Assembly (NCBI GenBank): GCA_023393235.1
Contig: JAEWMH010000203.1
Coordinates: 7,302 to 71,301, forward strand
From: Bacillota bacterium
GTDB taxonomy: Bacteria > Bacillota > Bacilli > Paenibacillales > NBRC-103111
DNA length: 64,000 nt
Direction of reading: 5' to 3'
The notes beneath the pieces were generated by a model. That model had not been told where the DNA came from, did not search any database, and was given only the letters and a program-made list of their open reading frames with translations. Position numbers and translations under genes: made by a program. Positions 16,416 through 26,446 of this stretch are shown here, piece after piece. Each line of letters starts with the position of its first letter. Positions within the stretch are counted from its first letter, which is position 1.

Positions 16416-18485
16416 CTATTTGATAAGTGCGTTGGTATCCAAGATGAGTGCAACCTGTCCGTCTCCCAAAATGGTGGCTCCCGATACGGCAAAAACATTA
16501 TTCAGATATTTGCCCAGGTTTTTCAGCACGATTTCCTGCTGTCCGATAAGCTCGGAAACACTTAACGCCGCCATTTTTTCGCCTTTTTTGATAATGACGA
16601 TTTCTGTCTCGTCCCGCTCAGGCTGCCCGTTGTCCGGCACCTGATAGATCTGCGCCAGGGAAACCAGCGGGATCACCGAATTGCGGTAGTCCAGAAGAGG
16701 CACACCCTGAACATTGCGGATCGAGCTTTTGCGGATGACAGCCGTTTCCACGATGGAGGACAGCGGAATCGCATACTTTTCATCGTTCACCCGGATGAGC
16801 ATAGCCGAAATAATCGATAAGGTCAGCGGAAGCTGTACGGAGAATTTGGTGCCCTTCCCGGGTTTGGATTCTACCGCTACTACGCCGCCCAGAGATTCAA
16901 TCTTGGTCTTCACCACATCCAGACCGACGCCGCGTCCGGAAATGTCGGAAATTTTGTCTGCGGTGCTGAAGCCGGAAGCAAACAGAAGAGCCGCCACTTC
17001 ATCATCCGTCATCCGTTCCGCCTGTTCCTCGCGGACGATGCCCTTCTTGATGGCAGTCTGGAGAACCTTCTGGCGGTTGATGCCACGTCCGTCATCCTCA
17101 ATCTCGATGAACACATGGTTGCCGCTATGGAAGGCCCGCAGCCACACGGTGCCGGTCTCCGACTTGCCTGTTGCCAGGCGGTCGTCGATGGGTTCAACGC
17201 CGTGGTCGATGGAGTTGCGCAGCAGATGGACCAAGGGATCGCCGATTTCATCCACAACCGTCCGGTCAAGCTCCGTGTCGGCGCCGGTAACCACGAGATC
17301 GACTTTTTTGTTCAAGGATTTAGCCACGTCCCGCACCATCCGCGGGAACCGGTTGAATACGGTATCTACCGGTACCATCCGTAGCTTCAGAACGATATTC
17401 TGCAAGTCGCTGCTGACCCGCGCCATATGTTCTACAGTTTCCGTGAGCTCTTGGCGGCGGATTTCGCTGGCCAGCTGCTCCAGTCTCACCCGGTCGATGA
17501 GCATTTCGCTGAACAGGTTCATCAGCATGTCCAACCGGTCGATATCCACCCGGATAGTCCGGTTGGCCACCGGCTGATGTCCGGTTTTGGCAGCGGCCGG
17601 GGCCTGGGGTGCCGGGTTGGTTTCCCGCGCATTCGAAGCCGCCGCTGCCGCAGATGCTTCGGGAGCGGATGGAGCGGCTGCTGCAGGTTTATCCTGCTTT
17701 TGCTCCTTCAGCTCCTTCAAACTTTCCAGATCGAACAGGACGGATTTGACGGAGTCAATCTCCGAAACATTCCCGATCATGGTATCCAGTTCGGCTTTAG
17801 GCAATTGGGTCACATAGAATACGGAAAAGACTCTGTCGAATTTCTCCTGCTCAATGTCCTGGATGGAAGGAACGGATTTAATCACTTCGCCGTTGTGCTC
17901 GAACAGATCGAATACCATGTATGCCCGGGCAGCCTTAAGCACACAATCCTCTCTGACACTCACCTCGATAAAGTAAGCGTTATGGCCTGCTGAAACAGAT
18001 TGCTCCAGCACGGAATACTGGAACTCATCAATCTGCATAGCCGACGAACCGCCACCGCCTGCCGATGCCGGCGGTGCTGCAGATGCTGCAGGCTCCTTCG
18101 CATAATCTCCGGTTACGATGGATTTCAGGGACTTGACGATATCGGACACATCAGCCTGGCCGGTGCCCCCTTCTATAATGTCATTGACCATGGTCTCCAG
18201 GGCATCCGTACTTTTGAAGAGGCAATCAAAAATGAATGAGTTCATGGAAAGCTTGTTGTTCCGCACCAGGTCCAGCACATTCTCCATCTCGTGGGTCAGC
18301 TTGGCCAGATCCTCGAAACCCATGGTTGCCGACATGCCCTTAAGTGTATGGGCCGACCGGAAAATCACCTGGACAATGCCGATATCCTCAGGGCTTTGCT
18401 CCAAAGCGAGCAAATTTTCATTAATGGCCTGCAGATGGTCCTTTGATTCATCAATAAACATCGACAGATACTGATTCAGTTCCAA
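16416..18485 (-). CDS. cheA: Chemotaxis histidine kinase CheA
   Basis: Autophosphorylating kinase that passes phosphate to CheY and CheB. Domains in order: P1 Hpt with the phospho-His in FRSAHTLKGMSATMGF (about 42-57); P2 (about 150-270) followed by an Ala/Pro-rich linker; P3 dimerisation (about 310-370); P4 ATPase with NSIDHGVEP (N box), DDGRGI and GRGVGLDVVKTK (G boxes); and P5 CheW-like regulatory domain from about 555. The start is a TTG at 18485 nine bases after CGGAGG. Length 689. Its neighbours cheB, cheW, cheC and cheD form the signalling block. Confidence 0.97.
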   Translation of the reverse strand: MELNQYLSMFIDESKDHLQAINENLLALEQSPEDIGIVQVIFRSAHTLKGMSATMGFEDLAKLTHEMENVLDLVRNNKLSMNSFIFDCLFKSTDALETMVNDIIEGGTGQADVSDIVKSLKSIVTGDYAKEPAASAAPPASAGGGGSSAMQIDEFQYSVLEQSVSAGHNAYFIEVSVREDCVLKAARAYMVFDLFEHNGEVIKSVPSIQDIEQEKFDRVFSVFYVTQLPKAELDTMIGNVSEIDSVKSVLFDLESLKELKEQKQDKPAAAAPSAPEASAAAAASNARETNPAPQAPAAAKTGHQPVANRTIRVDIDRLDMLMNLFSEMLIDRVRLEQLASEIRRQELTETVEHMARVSSDLQNIVLKLRMVPVDTVFNRFPRMVRDVAKSLNKKVDLVVTGADTELDRTVVDEIGDPLVHLLRNSIDHGVEPIDDRLATGKSETGTVWLRAFHSGNHVFIEIEDDGRGINRQKVLQTAIKKGIVREEQAERMTDDEVAALLFASGFSTADKISDISGRGVGLDVVKTKIESLGGVVAVESKPGKGTKFSVQLPLTLSIISAMLIRVNDEKYAIPLSSIVETAVIRKSSIRNVQGVPLLDYRNSVIPLVSLAQIYQVPDNGQPERDETEIVIIKKGEKMAALSVSELIGQQEIVLKNLGKYLNNVFAVSGATILGDGQVALILDTNALIK

Positions 18486-18573
18486 TACTATGCACCTCCG
18501 ACTGGTTATACCGCATTGTTCCCGCTTTTGCTCACCGGCGGGACAAGGGCCCTGCTCTTTAAGCGTTTATGGA

Positions 18574-19833
18574 TCACTTCATTAACGCGCGTATCAATTG
18601 ATTGGGGATTTCATGCACCGGCAGCAAGTGATCCACGCAGCCCAGCTCTACGGCAGCACGGGGCATACCGTATACAACGCAGGTTTCCTCGGATTCGGCA
18701 ATGGTTGTTGCGACTCCCTGATTCTTCAACTCCAGCATCGTCTTGGCTCCGTCGCTTCCCATGCCTGTCATGATCACAATATGGCGCTTCAGCTCCTGCA
18801 AGGAGAGTACCGATTCGAACAGCGTATCCACAGAAGGCTTATGCCCGCCCCGCGGCGGTTCGGCTGTTATGGCAAGCCGGTAAACGCCGCCGCCCTCGGA
18901 CTTGACCCGCATCTGGAATCCGCCGGGAGCTATGTATGCGGTCCCTGGCTGCAAAATCATTCCGTCCTGGCCTTCGACCACCTGTATGCGGCAGTTGCTG
19001 TTCAACCTGACCGCCAAGGAATTGGTGAAATTGGGCGGCATATGCTGCACGATAACGATCGGTGCCCCAAAATCCTCCGGCAAACCGGTAAGCACCTGCT
19101 GGAGCGCTCTTGGTCCGCCTGTAGAGGTGCCAAGGGCCACCAGATGCTTCACAGGCCCCTTCGCAATGGGTGCTGCCGGCTTTACCGGCGGGGCAGCGGG
19201 CGGTACCGCCTTGGGTTCCGGCCGCATCAGCGGCGGACGTTCGGCTTTGCGTTCCGGCTGCACAGAAGGACGCAGCGGCTTGGGATGCTCCGGGACAGGT
19301 GATGCCGGCGGCATTACGGACCGGAGCCTGGGAGCCGCCGGCGGTTCCTTTAGCGGCGGTGCTTTCGGCGGAGCCGGATCGGCCGGAGGCGGAACTGCCG
19401 CTGACGGGAACGATGGGCTCAACCGTTTTATATTGGATTTGACCGCAATTTCCAAACGTTCATGGAGCATTTCCTTTACCTTGAACAGGTCCAGGGAAAT
19501 GGAGCCGGAGGGCTTCTGCACAAAGTCGATCGCCCCAGCCTCCAAGGCCTGAATGGTTTCCATAGCCCCTTCCTTGGTTAACGAGCTGAGCATAATCACC
19601 GGAAGCGGATTTTCCTTCATAATCCGCTTCAACGCTTCAAGGCCATTCATTTCCGGCATTTCCACGTCCATGGTAATGCAGTCCGGCTGCAGCTCTTTGG
19701 CCATTTGCACGGCCTCCACACCGTTCTTGGCAGTGGCGATCACCTGGAAGTCCGGATGTTCCCCAACGAGATCCGAGACAATTCTTCTCATAAAAACGGA
19801 ATCATCAACTACTAACACCCGCTTTTTCTGCAT
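18574..19833 (-). CDS. cheB: Chemoreceptor glutamate methylesterase CheB
   Basis: Response regulator and methylesterase for receptor adaptation. The receiver domain has the phosphorylated Asp in CITMDVEMPEMNGLEAL (about 52-68). A Pro-rich linker (about 140-215) joins it to the esterase domain with catalytic Ser in GTSTGGPRALQQVL, His in VQHMPPNFTNSLAVRL and Asp in MTGMGSDGAKTM. The ATG at 19833 (MQKKRVLVVDDS) is preceded by GGAGG; an in-frame start nine codons upstream is not. Length 419; the linker is longer than in E. coli CheB, as often in Paenibacillus-like species. Confidence 0.96.
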   Translation of the reverse strand: MQKKRVLVVDDSVFMRRIVSDLVGEHPDFQVIATAKNGVEAVQMAKELQPDCITMDVEMPEMNGLEALKRIMKENPLPVIMLSSLTKEGAMETIQALEAGAIDFVQKPSGSISLDLFKVKEMLHERLEIAVKSNIKRLSPSFPSAAVPPPADPAPPKAPPLKEPPAAPRLRSVMPPASPVPEHPKPLRPSVQPERKAERPPLMRPEPKAVPPAAPPVKPAAPIAKGPVKHLVALGTSTGGPRALQQVLTGLPEDFGAPIVIVQHMPPNFTNSLAVRLNSNCRIQVVEGQDGMILQPGTAYIAPGGFQMRVKSEGGGVYRLAITAEPPRGGHKPSVDTLFESVLSLQELKRHIVIMTGMGSDGAKTMLELKNQGVATTIAESEETCVVYGMPRAAVELGCVDHLLPVHEIPNQLIRALMK

Positions 19834-19880
19834 CCCGGTCCTCCCTCCTCTGGTTAGCAATGATATCTGTAATTGGAGCC

Positions 19881-20759
19881 TTACTTCATAAGCCTCATCA
19901 TTTTGGATAGGAACCCCTTCACACCCGAAGCCGCGCCGGCACTCTCGGGGGGCCTGCCCTGCACATACTGGTCGGCAATCTCCAGCAGATTCCGCGAGGC
20001 AGGTGAATGGGGATACGCAACAGTGAACGGAATCTGCCGTTTCACCGCTTTGGAAATATGACTGTCATCCGTCACAAAACCCATGGTGGGAATATCCATC
20101 TGCAAGAACTTTTTCGCCACCAGCGTTATTTTATCTGCAGTCTGCTTGCCTTCCTTGGGCTCGGTCACCCTGTTGATGACAAGTCGGAAATTCACTCCAG
20201 ACTGCAGGTTATTGACCATTTTGATTATTGCATAAGCATCCGTAATGGAGGTAGGTTCAGGCGTAGTGACCACTATGGTCTCCTCCGCTGCCAGAATAAA
20301 CTTCAGCGTTTCCTTGGACAACCCGGCGCCGGTATCGAAGAGGATCACGTCGCAGTGGCCGTTTAATTGGCCAACCTGCTCCACAAAATAATTCAACTCC
20401 TCCTCCTTCAGATCAAGAAGATCGTTGAAGCCCGAACCGCCGCCGATAAACTCCAGCCCGTTGTAGCCGGTATGAATAATTTCCCAGATGGTTTTTTCCT
20501 TTTTGAGCAAATGGTACAAGTTATACTTGGGGGTAACCCCCATCAGCACATCAATATTCGCCAAACCGATGTCCGCATCGAACACCAGCACCTTCAAGCC
20601 TTTGGACTGGAGCGCCAGGGCAAAATTCAACGTGAAGTTGGATTTGCCCACCCCTCCTTTTCCGCTGGTAACCGTGATAATGCGGGTTTTTCTGCCGGCG
20701 TTTCGGGCCTGCTCCCGCTTTTGGACCAAATCCCGGAGCATCTGCGCCTGGTCATTCAT
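19881..20759 (-). CDS. flhG: Flagellar number regulator FlhG (MinD-like ATPase)
   Basis: Controls the number and placement of flagella and activates the FlhF GTPase. The N-terminal DQAQMLR (residues 3-9) matches the DQAxxLR activator motif of FlhG. The deviant Walker A is SGKGGVGKSNFTLN (about 32-45), with FDADIGLANIDVLMG and ILFDTGAGLSKETL as the switch regions. The C-terminus (GFLSKMMRLMK) suits a membrane-targeting amphipathic helix. Length 292. It overlaps flhF by eight bases, which suggests coupled translation of the interacting pair. Confidence 0.95.
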   Translation of the reverse strand: MNDQAQMLRDLVQKREQARNAGRKTRIITVTSGKGGVGKSNFTLNFALALQSKGLKVLVFDADIGLANIDVLMGVTPKYNLYHLLKKEKTIWEIIHTGYNGLEFIGGGSGFNDLLDLKEEELNYFVEQVGQLNGHCDVILFDTGAGLSKETLKFILAAEETIVVTTPEPTSITDAYAIIKMVNNLQSGVNFRLVINRVTEPKEGKQTADKITLVAKKFLQMDIPTMGFVTDDSHISKAVKRQIPFTVAYPHSPASRNLLEIADQYVQGRPPESAGAASGVKGFLSKMMRLMK

Positions 20760-22155
20760 CTGCCTGTTCCCCCAGTATCAAGGCAATCAGTTCTTCCTCG
20801 CTCACCACATTGAAGTCGTCGGGGACATTTTGTCCGGTCGTCATGTACGACAGCGCCAACGGATATTCATGGAGCAGATTGAGAATGGGACCGAAGGTCT
20901 CCGTTTCATCCCTTTTGGTAAGAAGAACCTTATCCAGCCTGAACCGGGAGAAATTTTCGGCAACAGCCTTCATGTCTTTGTATTTCATGGTCAGGCTCAG
21001 CACCAGGAAGGTTTCGCTTCTGGGATCGCCCTGCAGAAGAGCATTCAATTCGGACACATACATTTCATTGCGGAAGTTGCGTCCGGCAGTGTCCATGAAC
21101 ACAATATCGCATTCCTTCAAATTGTCGAAGGCCTTCTTCAAATCCTGGGGTGAAAACACAACCTCCAGCGGAATCCCCAAAATGGTGGCATAGGTCTTCA
21201 ACTGCTCCACAGCCGCAATGCGGTATGTGTCGGAGGTGATAAACCCCACTTTCCTGCGGTGACGGAGCACCTGCTCGGCCGCCAGCTTGGCGATGGTGGT
21301 GGTTTTGCCTACTCCGGTGGGACCCACAAAATGGGCGATGCGGGTTTCCGGCTGCAGCGGCTTGCGGGGATGATCACCCATAATCTGTCTGAGCTTCTCC
21401 GCAGCCAATTGGTTCGCGCGCGCCGGCGTTAAACCGTCCTCGTCATCCGCCAAACTCTCCTCAATGGTGCTGACCACCTCTTTGGCCAGCTCGGGCAGAA
21501 CCTCCTGCTCCAGGAGCTTGGCTTCAAGAGCGGCCAGAACCGGATCGGGCTCCGGCAGAACGGCGCCGGCGCGGGACAAATTTTTCATCATCAGCTTCAT
21601 GGCCCGCAGCTCGCTTAATACCGGGTCCTCTTCCCCGGGCTCTTCCAGCGCCTTCCCGCGGGGCTCCGCGGCAGGCTTGACGGCTGCTGCAGGAGCTGCC
21701 GCGGGAGCGGGAGCAGGGCTTGGTGCTGCAGGAGCAGCAGCCGGCGCAGCCTTGCCGCCGTAAGCCGCAGCCCCCAGGCTCATGGGCACAACCGGCCGCG
21801 GCGCAGGCTCCGGCTCCATCGGTGCGGATTGCTTGCCGGCCAGACGTTCAATGGATTCCAGCAATTCAGCCGTCCGGTCCTCCTTCGCGGACCGCGGCTG
21901 CTCCAATACAGCAACCGGGGCAGCTGGCTGCGGGACTGCGGGACGTTGAACCGGTGCGGTCTTCGGTTTGGATTCGGCTTTGCCAAGGGCATCCGTCGCT
22001 GCAATCACTTCGATTTTTTTCTTGCTGAATAACCCTAAAAACCCGCCTGAGCGGATTTCTTTGGTATTCAGAATGACGGCATCCTTGCCTAAATCCGTCC
22101 GAATTTGCGCAAGGGCGTCGGGCATGGAATCTACAACATACCGTTTTACTCTCAT
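20752..22155 (-). CDS. flhF: Flagellar SRP-type GTPase FlhF
   Basis: SRP-family GTPase that targets early flagellar structures to their cellular sites. The N-terminal B domain (to about 200) is Ala/Pro-rich and low in complexity. The NG domain carries G1 GPTGVGKTTTIAKLAAEQ (about 270-287), DTYRIAAVEQLKTYA, DTAGRNFRNEMYV (G3) and TKRDET (G4). Length 467, longer than the 366 of B. subtilis because of the expanded B-domain linker. It overlaps flhA at one end and flhG at the other by a few bases. Confidence 0.95.
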   Translation of the reverse strand: MRVKRYVVDSMPDALAQIRTDLGKDAVILNTKEIRSGGFLGLFSKKKIEVIAATDALGKAESKPKTAPVQRPAVPQPAAPVAVLEQPRSAKEDRTAELLESIERLAGKQSAPMEPEPAPRPVVPMSLGAAAYGGKAAPAAAPAAPSPAPAPAAAPAAAVKPAAEPRGKALEEPGEEDPVLSELRAMKLMMKNLSRAGAVLPEPDPVLAALEAKLLEQEVLPELAKEVVSTIEESLADDEDGLTPARANQLAAEKLRQIMGDHPRKPLQPETRIAHFVGPTGVGKTTTIAKLAAEQVLRHRRKVGFITSDTYRIAAVEQLKTYATILGIPLEVVFSPQDLKKAFDNLKECDIVFMDTAGRNFRNEMYVSELNALLQGDPRSETFLVLSLTMKYKDMKAVAENFSRFRLDKVLLTKRDETETFGPILNLLHEYPLALSYMTTGQNVPDDFNVVSEEELIALILGEQADE

Positions 22156-24185
22156 AGATTCACAACTCCCATGCTTTGAATTTCGACATTCGGCTCAAGC
22201 TCGCTGTAGGACAATACCGGAATATCCTGCAAGGTCCGTTCGAGCAGCTGGCGCAAATACATGCGGATGGTCGGCGATGTCAGAATGACGGGCTGCAGTC
22301 CACCCTGTACGGCTCTTGTCACCTGCTCGTTCAGCTTGTGGAAGATGGTTTGGGAGGACGACGGGTCAAGAGCCAGATAAGAACCCTGATCCGTCTGCTG
22401 CACCGATTCCGCAATTTTCTTCTCCAAGGACGGTCCTACCGTAATCACCTTCAGTGCATCCCCGCCGCCGGCATATTGCTGGGTAATCTGGCGGGACAAG
22501 GCTTGCCTCACATATTCGGTCAGGATGTCGTGGTCCTTGGTATAGCCGCCATAATCGGCCAAAGTCTCCATTATCGTTACCAAATCGCGGACAGATATTT
22601 TCTCCTTCAGAAGCTTGGACAGCACCTTCTGCAGATCGCCAACCGTAACCACATTGGGGATAAGCTCGTCCACCAAAGCCGGGTAGCTTTCTCTGACGTT
22701 CTCCACCAGCGCCTTGGTTTCCTGACGGCCGATAAGCTCGTGGGCATGGCGTTTAATAATCTCGGTCAGGTGAGTGGCCACCACGGAGGGCGGATCCACC
22801 ACGGTATAACCGGACATTTCGGCCCGCTCCTTCGTAGCGTCATCGATCCACAGGGCAGGAAGGCCGAAGGCCGGCTCCATGGTCTCGATACCGGAGATGG
22901 ACTCGTCATCAAAGCCCGGGCTCATCGCCAAGTAGTGATTAAGTAGTAATTCACCACGGGCCACTGAATTTCCTTTAATTTTGATGACATATTCATTCGG
23001 TTTTAATTGAATATTGTCGCGAATTCGGATAACAGGCACAACAATGCCTAATTCCAGCGCACATTGTCGACGGATAAGGATAATCCGGTCCAATAAATCC
23101 CCGCCCTGCTGGGTGTCCGCCAGCGGAATCAGGCCATAACCGAACTCGAATTCGATGGGGTCCACCTGCAGCAGGCTGATGACACTTTCCGGACTCCGCA
23201 CCTCTTCGATCTGCTGCTGCTCCTCCGCCTTTTCGTCCTCCACCTGCTTCTTGTTCAGATTCTTCTGGAGGCGGAAGGCGCTGAAGACGATTACGCCGGC
23301 AACGGGGAAGGTAATCAAAACCCCAATGGGAGTTGCAAGGCCCAGCAGTGCGATGGTACCCGCCACTACAAACAAAAGCTTGGGATTCTGCAGAAGCTGT
23401 CCGGTAAGGTCGGAGGCGAGATTGCCTTCCGAGTTGGCCCGGGTCACAATCAGACCGGAAGCGGTAGAAATCATCAGTGCGGGAATTTGACTCACCAGAC
23501 CGTCACCGATGGACATTTGGGTAAAGAGACTGGCTGCTTCCGCTACGCCCATGCCATGGTAGATCATCCCGATAATCAGTCCGCCCACCAGGTTGATAAT
23601 GAGGATAATGATACTGGCGATGGCATCGCCTTTCACGAATTTGCTGGCACCGTCCATGGCGCCATAGAAGTCGGCTTCACGTTCGATCTTCCGTCTTCTT
23701 TCACGGGCCTGGGTTTCATTAATCATACCAGCGTTCAGGTCGGCATCAATACTCATCTGCTTGCCGGGCATCGCATCCAGGGTAAAGCGGGCCGCAACCT
23801 CGGCCACCCGCTCAGAGCCTTTGGTAATGACGATGAACTGCACAACAACCAGGATCAGGAACACAACAAAACCCACCACCAGATTGCCCTGGGCCACAAA
23901 ACCGCCGAAGGTTTCAACCACTCTGCCGCCGTCGGCATGGCTCAGGATATTCCGTGTGGTGGATACGTTCAAGGCCAGTCGGAATAACGTGGTAATCAGC
24001 AATAGTGACGGGAAGATGGAGAAATCCAGTGCTTCCTGGGTGTTCATCGCGACAAGAAGAATCATAAGTGCAAGAGATATATTAATGATGAGCAGAACGT
24101 CCACTACATGCACACTTACAGGAACGACCATCATCAATACAATTCCGATTACGCCCAAAAGCACAGTTAGATCTTTCACACGCAT
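22152..24185 (-). CDS. flhA: Flagellar type III export gate protein FlhA
   Basis: Major component of the flagellar export gate; forms a nonameric ring that receives substrates and chaperones. Eight hydrophobic segments fill residues 1-320; the FHIPEP-type region is represented by MPGKQMSIDADLNAGMI (about 150-166). The large cytoplasmic domain runs from about 330 to 677. The start is the ATG at 24185, nine bases after AAGGGAGG; an ATG three codons upstream is too close. It overlaps flhF by four bases. Confidence 0.96.
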   Translation of the reverse strand: MRVKDLTVLLGVIGIVLMMVVPVSVHVVDVLLIINISLALMILLVAMNTQEALDFSIFPSLLLITTLFRLALNVSTTRNILSHADGGRVVETFGGFVAQGNLVVGFVVFLILVVVQFIVITKGSERVAEVAARFTLDAMPGKQMSIDADLNAGMINETQARERRRKIEREADFYGAMDGASKFVKGDAIASIIILIINLVGGLIIGMIYHGMGVAEAASLFTQMSIGDGLVSQIPALMISTASGLIVTRANSEGNLASDLTGQLLQNPKLLFVVAGTIALLGLATPIGVLITFPVAGVIVFSAFRLQKNLNKKQVEDEKAEEQQQIEEVRSPESVISLLQVDPIEFEFGYGLIPLADTQQGGDLLDRIILIRRQCALELGIVVPVIRIRDNIQLKPNEYVIKIKGNSVARGELLLNHYLAMSPGFDDESISGIETMEPAFGLPALWIDDATKERAEMSGYTVVDPPSVVATHLTEIIKRHAHELIGRQETKALVENVRESYPALVDELIPNVVTVGDLQKVLSKLLKEKISVRDLVTIMETLADYGGYTKDHDILTEYVRQALSRQITQQYAGGGDALKVITVGPSLEKKIAESVQQTDQGSYLALDPSSSQTIFHKLNEQVTRAVQGGLQPVILTSPTIRMYLRQLLERTLQDIPVLSYSELEPNVEIQSMGVVNL

Positions 24186-24206
24186 GATGAACATCCTCCC
24201 TTCCCG

Positions 24207-25304
24207 TTATTTTGCCTTGCCTTTTAAGCGGTACACATATGCAAGCACTTCCGCCACAGCCTGAAACAGCTCCGCCGGGATCGTCTGGCCAATCTCAACC
24301 TGATCGTACAAGGCTCTGGCCAATGGCCTGTTTTCCATGGTGATAACCCCGTTTTCCTTGGCGATTTCCTTAATCTTCAATGCGACGAAGTCGGTTCCCT
24401 TGGCCACAACCCGGGGTGCATCCATCTTGCCGTTGTCGTATTGGATGGCTACGGCAAAGTGGGTGGGGTTGGTGATGACCACATCCGCCTTGGGGACATC
24501 CTGCATCATCCGGGCCAACGCCATCCGGCGCTGCTTTTCCTTGATTTTTCCCTTGATCTGCGGGTCACCCTCGGATTTTTTATATTCATCCTTGATGTCC
24601 TGTTTGGACATACGGAGGTTTTTTTCGTGTTCATATTTTTGGTACATATAATCGAAAAGACTTAAGATAACAAGAGCAACACCAATTTTGATGCCCATCA
24701 TGACCGTGAGCCGGGCCACATACGCCAAAACGTCGGTCAAGGGCATTTGGGCCAGATTAATCAGGCTTTCCTTCTCCCCCCAAAGGGAGGAATAAACCAG
24801 GTATCCTATTAAGATTAGCTTCAGCAGCGTTTTCCCGAATTCCACCAATGCCTTGAGGCTAAACATCCGCTTCGCCCCTTCAATGGGGTTAAGCTTGCTG
24901 AATTTCACCTTGAAGGCTTCACCGGTGATAAGAAATCCGACCTGCATATAATTGGCGAGAATTCCGATAAGAACAGTAACGGCAAAAATCGGAGCCAGCA
25001 TGATAAGGATTTGGGCCATGAGATCAGTCATAAGAGGCATAACATTGCTCATACTGATCTCGGTGGTCAGATAATCCTTCAAGGTGCCCTGCATCAGCAG
25101 GAACATCTTATCCTTCAGAAATCCGCCAAACATAAGCAGCGTCATGAAGCAGAACAGCAGGATCAGCGATGCGGGAAGCTCATTACTTTTGGCAACCTGA
25201 CCCTTTTTACGGGCATCCGCCCGTTTTTTGGGTGTCGCCTTTTCGGTCTTTTCCCCGGCAAACAGCTGCAGGTTCAGTTTGTAGCGGAATGGAGTCGTTG
25301 CCAC
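24207..25304 (-). CDS. flhB: Flagellar type III export switch protein FlhB
   Basis: Export-gate membrane protein whose self-cleavage switches export from hook to filament substrates. Four membrane helices (about 30-205) precede a cytoplasmic domain with the autocleavage site in VVITNPTHFAVAIQY (NPTH near residue 272). The N-terminus (GEKTEKATPKKRADARKKGQVAKS) is the family signature. Length 365. A shorter FlhB-like paralogue lies at 62919-63224. Confidence 0.97.
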   Translation of the reverse strand: MATTPFRYKLNLQLFAGEKTEKATPKKRADARKKGQVAKSNELPASLILLFCFMTLLMFGGFLKDKMFLLMQGTLKDYLTTEISMSNVMPLMTDLMAQILIMLAPIFAVTVLIGILANYMQVGFLITGEAFKVKFSKLNPIEGAKRMFSLKALVEFGKTLLKLILIGYLVYSSLWGEKESLINLAQMPLTDVLAYVARLTVMMGIKIGVALVILSLFDYMYQKYEHEKNLRMSKQDIKDEYKKSEGDPQIKGKIKEKQRRMALARMMQDVPKADVVITNPTHFAVAIQYDNGKMDAPRVVAKGTDFVALKIKEIAKENGVITMENRPLARALYDQVEIGQTIPAELFQAVAEVLAYVYRLKGKAK

Positions 25305-25346
25305 GCCCTGTTCCCTCCTTGATTCTAAGCGCTTGCGCCGGCGCTG

Positions 25347-26135
25347 TCAGGGTGCTCCGGACAAAAGTGTCATGAATTTTTCCATAGCGGTAAAAAGTGC
25401 GGTAAACACCATTTCAAAGATTGACAGCATCCCCGGAAACAAAAAGACCAGAAGGATCAGTCCGATAATAATCTTCAGCGGAACCCCAATAACGAAAATG
25501 TTAAACTGGGGTGCGGTTTTCGCCAGAATTCCCAATCCCACATCCGTCAAAAACAGCGCCACCACCAGGGGAGCGGCCATTTTGAAGGCGAGGCCGAAGG
25601 AGTCCGTAAAGGTCCTGAGCATAAAATCAACCATATTATCGCTGTACATCCGGGCAAACACATCATTCTGCAGCGGAATCCAGCTGTAGCTGTCATGAAT
25701 GGCCGTCAGGAGAAGATGATGACCGTTGAAGGACAGGAACAACAGCATCGCCAGCATATATTTCATGTTGCCGATAAGCGGTGATGAGGTCCCGGTCATC
25801 GGGTCCAGAATGTTGGCCATAGACAATCCCATCTGCATGTCAATGAAGGAGCCTGCCGTCTGGATTACCGCAAAAAACATGTAGCCGATGAAACCAAGCA
25901 GTAACCCCACCAGGATTTCCTTGAAAATGGAGAGCACATACAGCGCGTCCATTGGCACCGGCTGCAGCCCCAAACCTGAAAAGGTCAGGAAAGCGACAAA
26001 AACGGAAAAGCCAATTTTGAAGGAAGCCGGGACATTTCGGGAGGAAAATACAGGCGCTGTGACAAAAAAAGCCGTAATCCGACAAAAAACAAGCATGAAA
26101 CCAGAGAAGGATTGCAGAATCAGTTCCATGTTCAT
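25347..26135 (-). CDS. fliR: Flagellar export apparatus protein FliR
   Basis: Membrane component of the FliPQR export core. The 262-residue protein has about six hydrophobic segments and family stretches such as FCRITAFFVTAPVFSSRNVP (about 17-36) and FIGYMFFAVIQTAGSFIDMQMG (about 82-103). It starts four bases after the fliQ stop with a weak ribosome site, so translation is likely coupled to fliQ. Confidence 0.95.
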   Translation of the reverse strand: MNMELILQSFSGFMLVFCRITAFFVTAPVFSSRNVPASFKIGFSVFVAFLTFSGLGLQPVPMDALYVLSIFKEILVGLLLGFIGYMFFAVIQTAGSFIDMQMGLSMANILDPMTGTSSPLIGNMKYMLAMLLFLSFNGHHLLLTAIHDSYSWIPLQNDVFARMYSDNMVDFMLRTFTDSFGLAFKMAAPLVVALFLTDVGLGILAKTAPQFNIFVIGVPLKIIIGLILLVFLFPGMLSIFEMVFTALFTAMEKFMTLLSGAP

Positions 26136-26139
26136 CTGC

Positions 26140-26409
26140 TTATCCCGCGAATTGATGAAGATTATTTAAGAGATTGTAAGTGAATTCTACCAGAGTGGTC
26201 ATGATCCATGGCCCAAAAATCAGGATGGAAATGAACACCGCCAAGATCTTCGGAACAAACGCCAGGGTTTGCTCCTGAATCTGTGTCGTAGCCTGAAATA
26301 TACTGACCACCAACCCGACTACCAGCGCAATCACCATCATGGGGGCACTGGCCTTCAGGACCGCATACATGGCTTCTCCGGCCAGCTTCATTATATATTC
26401 TGGACTCAA
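26140..26409 (-). CDS. fliQ: Flagellar export apparatus protein FliQ
   Basis: Small membrane protein of the FliPQR export core; four copies surround the FliP ring. The 89-residue chain has two hydrophobic hairpin helices (about 17-38 and 52-74) with VALVVGLVVSIFQATTQIQEQTL typical of FliQ. Complete and of normal length. Confidence 0.95.
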   Translation of the reverse strand: MSPEYIMKLAGEAMYAVLKASAPMMVIALVVGLVVSIFQATTQIQEQTLAFVPKILAVFISILIFGPWIMTTLVEFTYNLLNNLHQFAG

Positions 26410-26446
26410 GGCTTTATCCTCTCCTTACCGATCAAACGCCGGGACG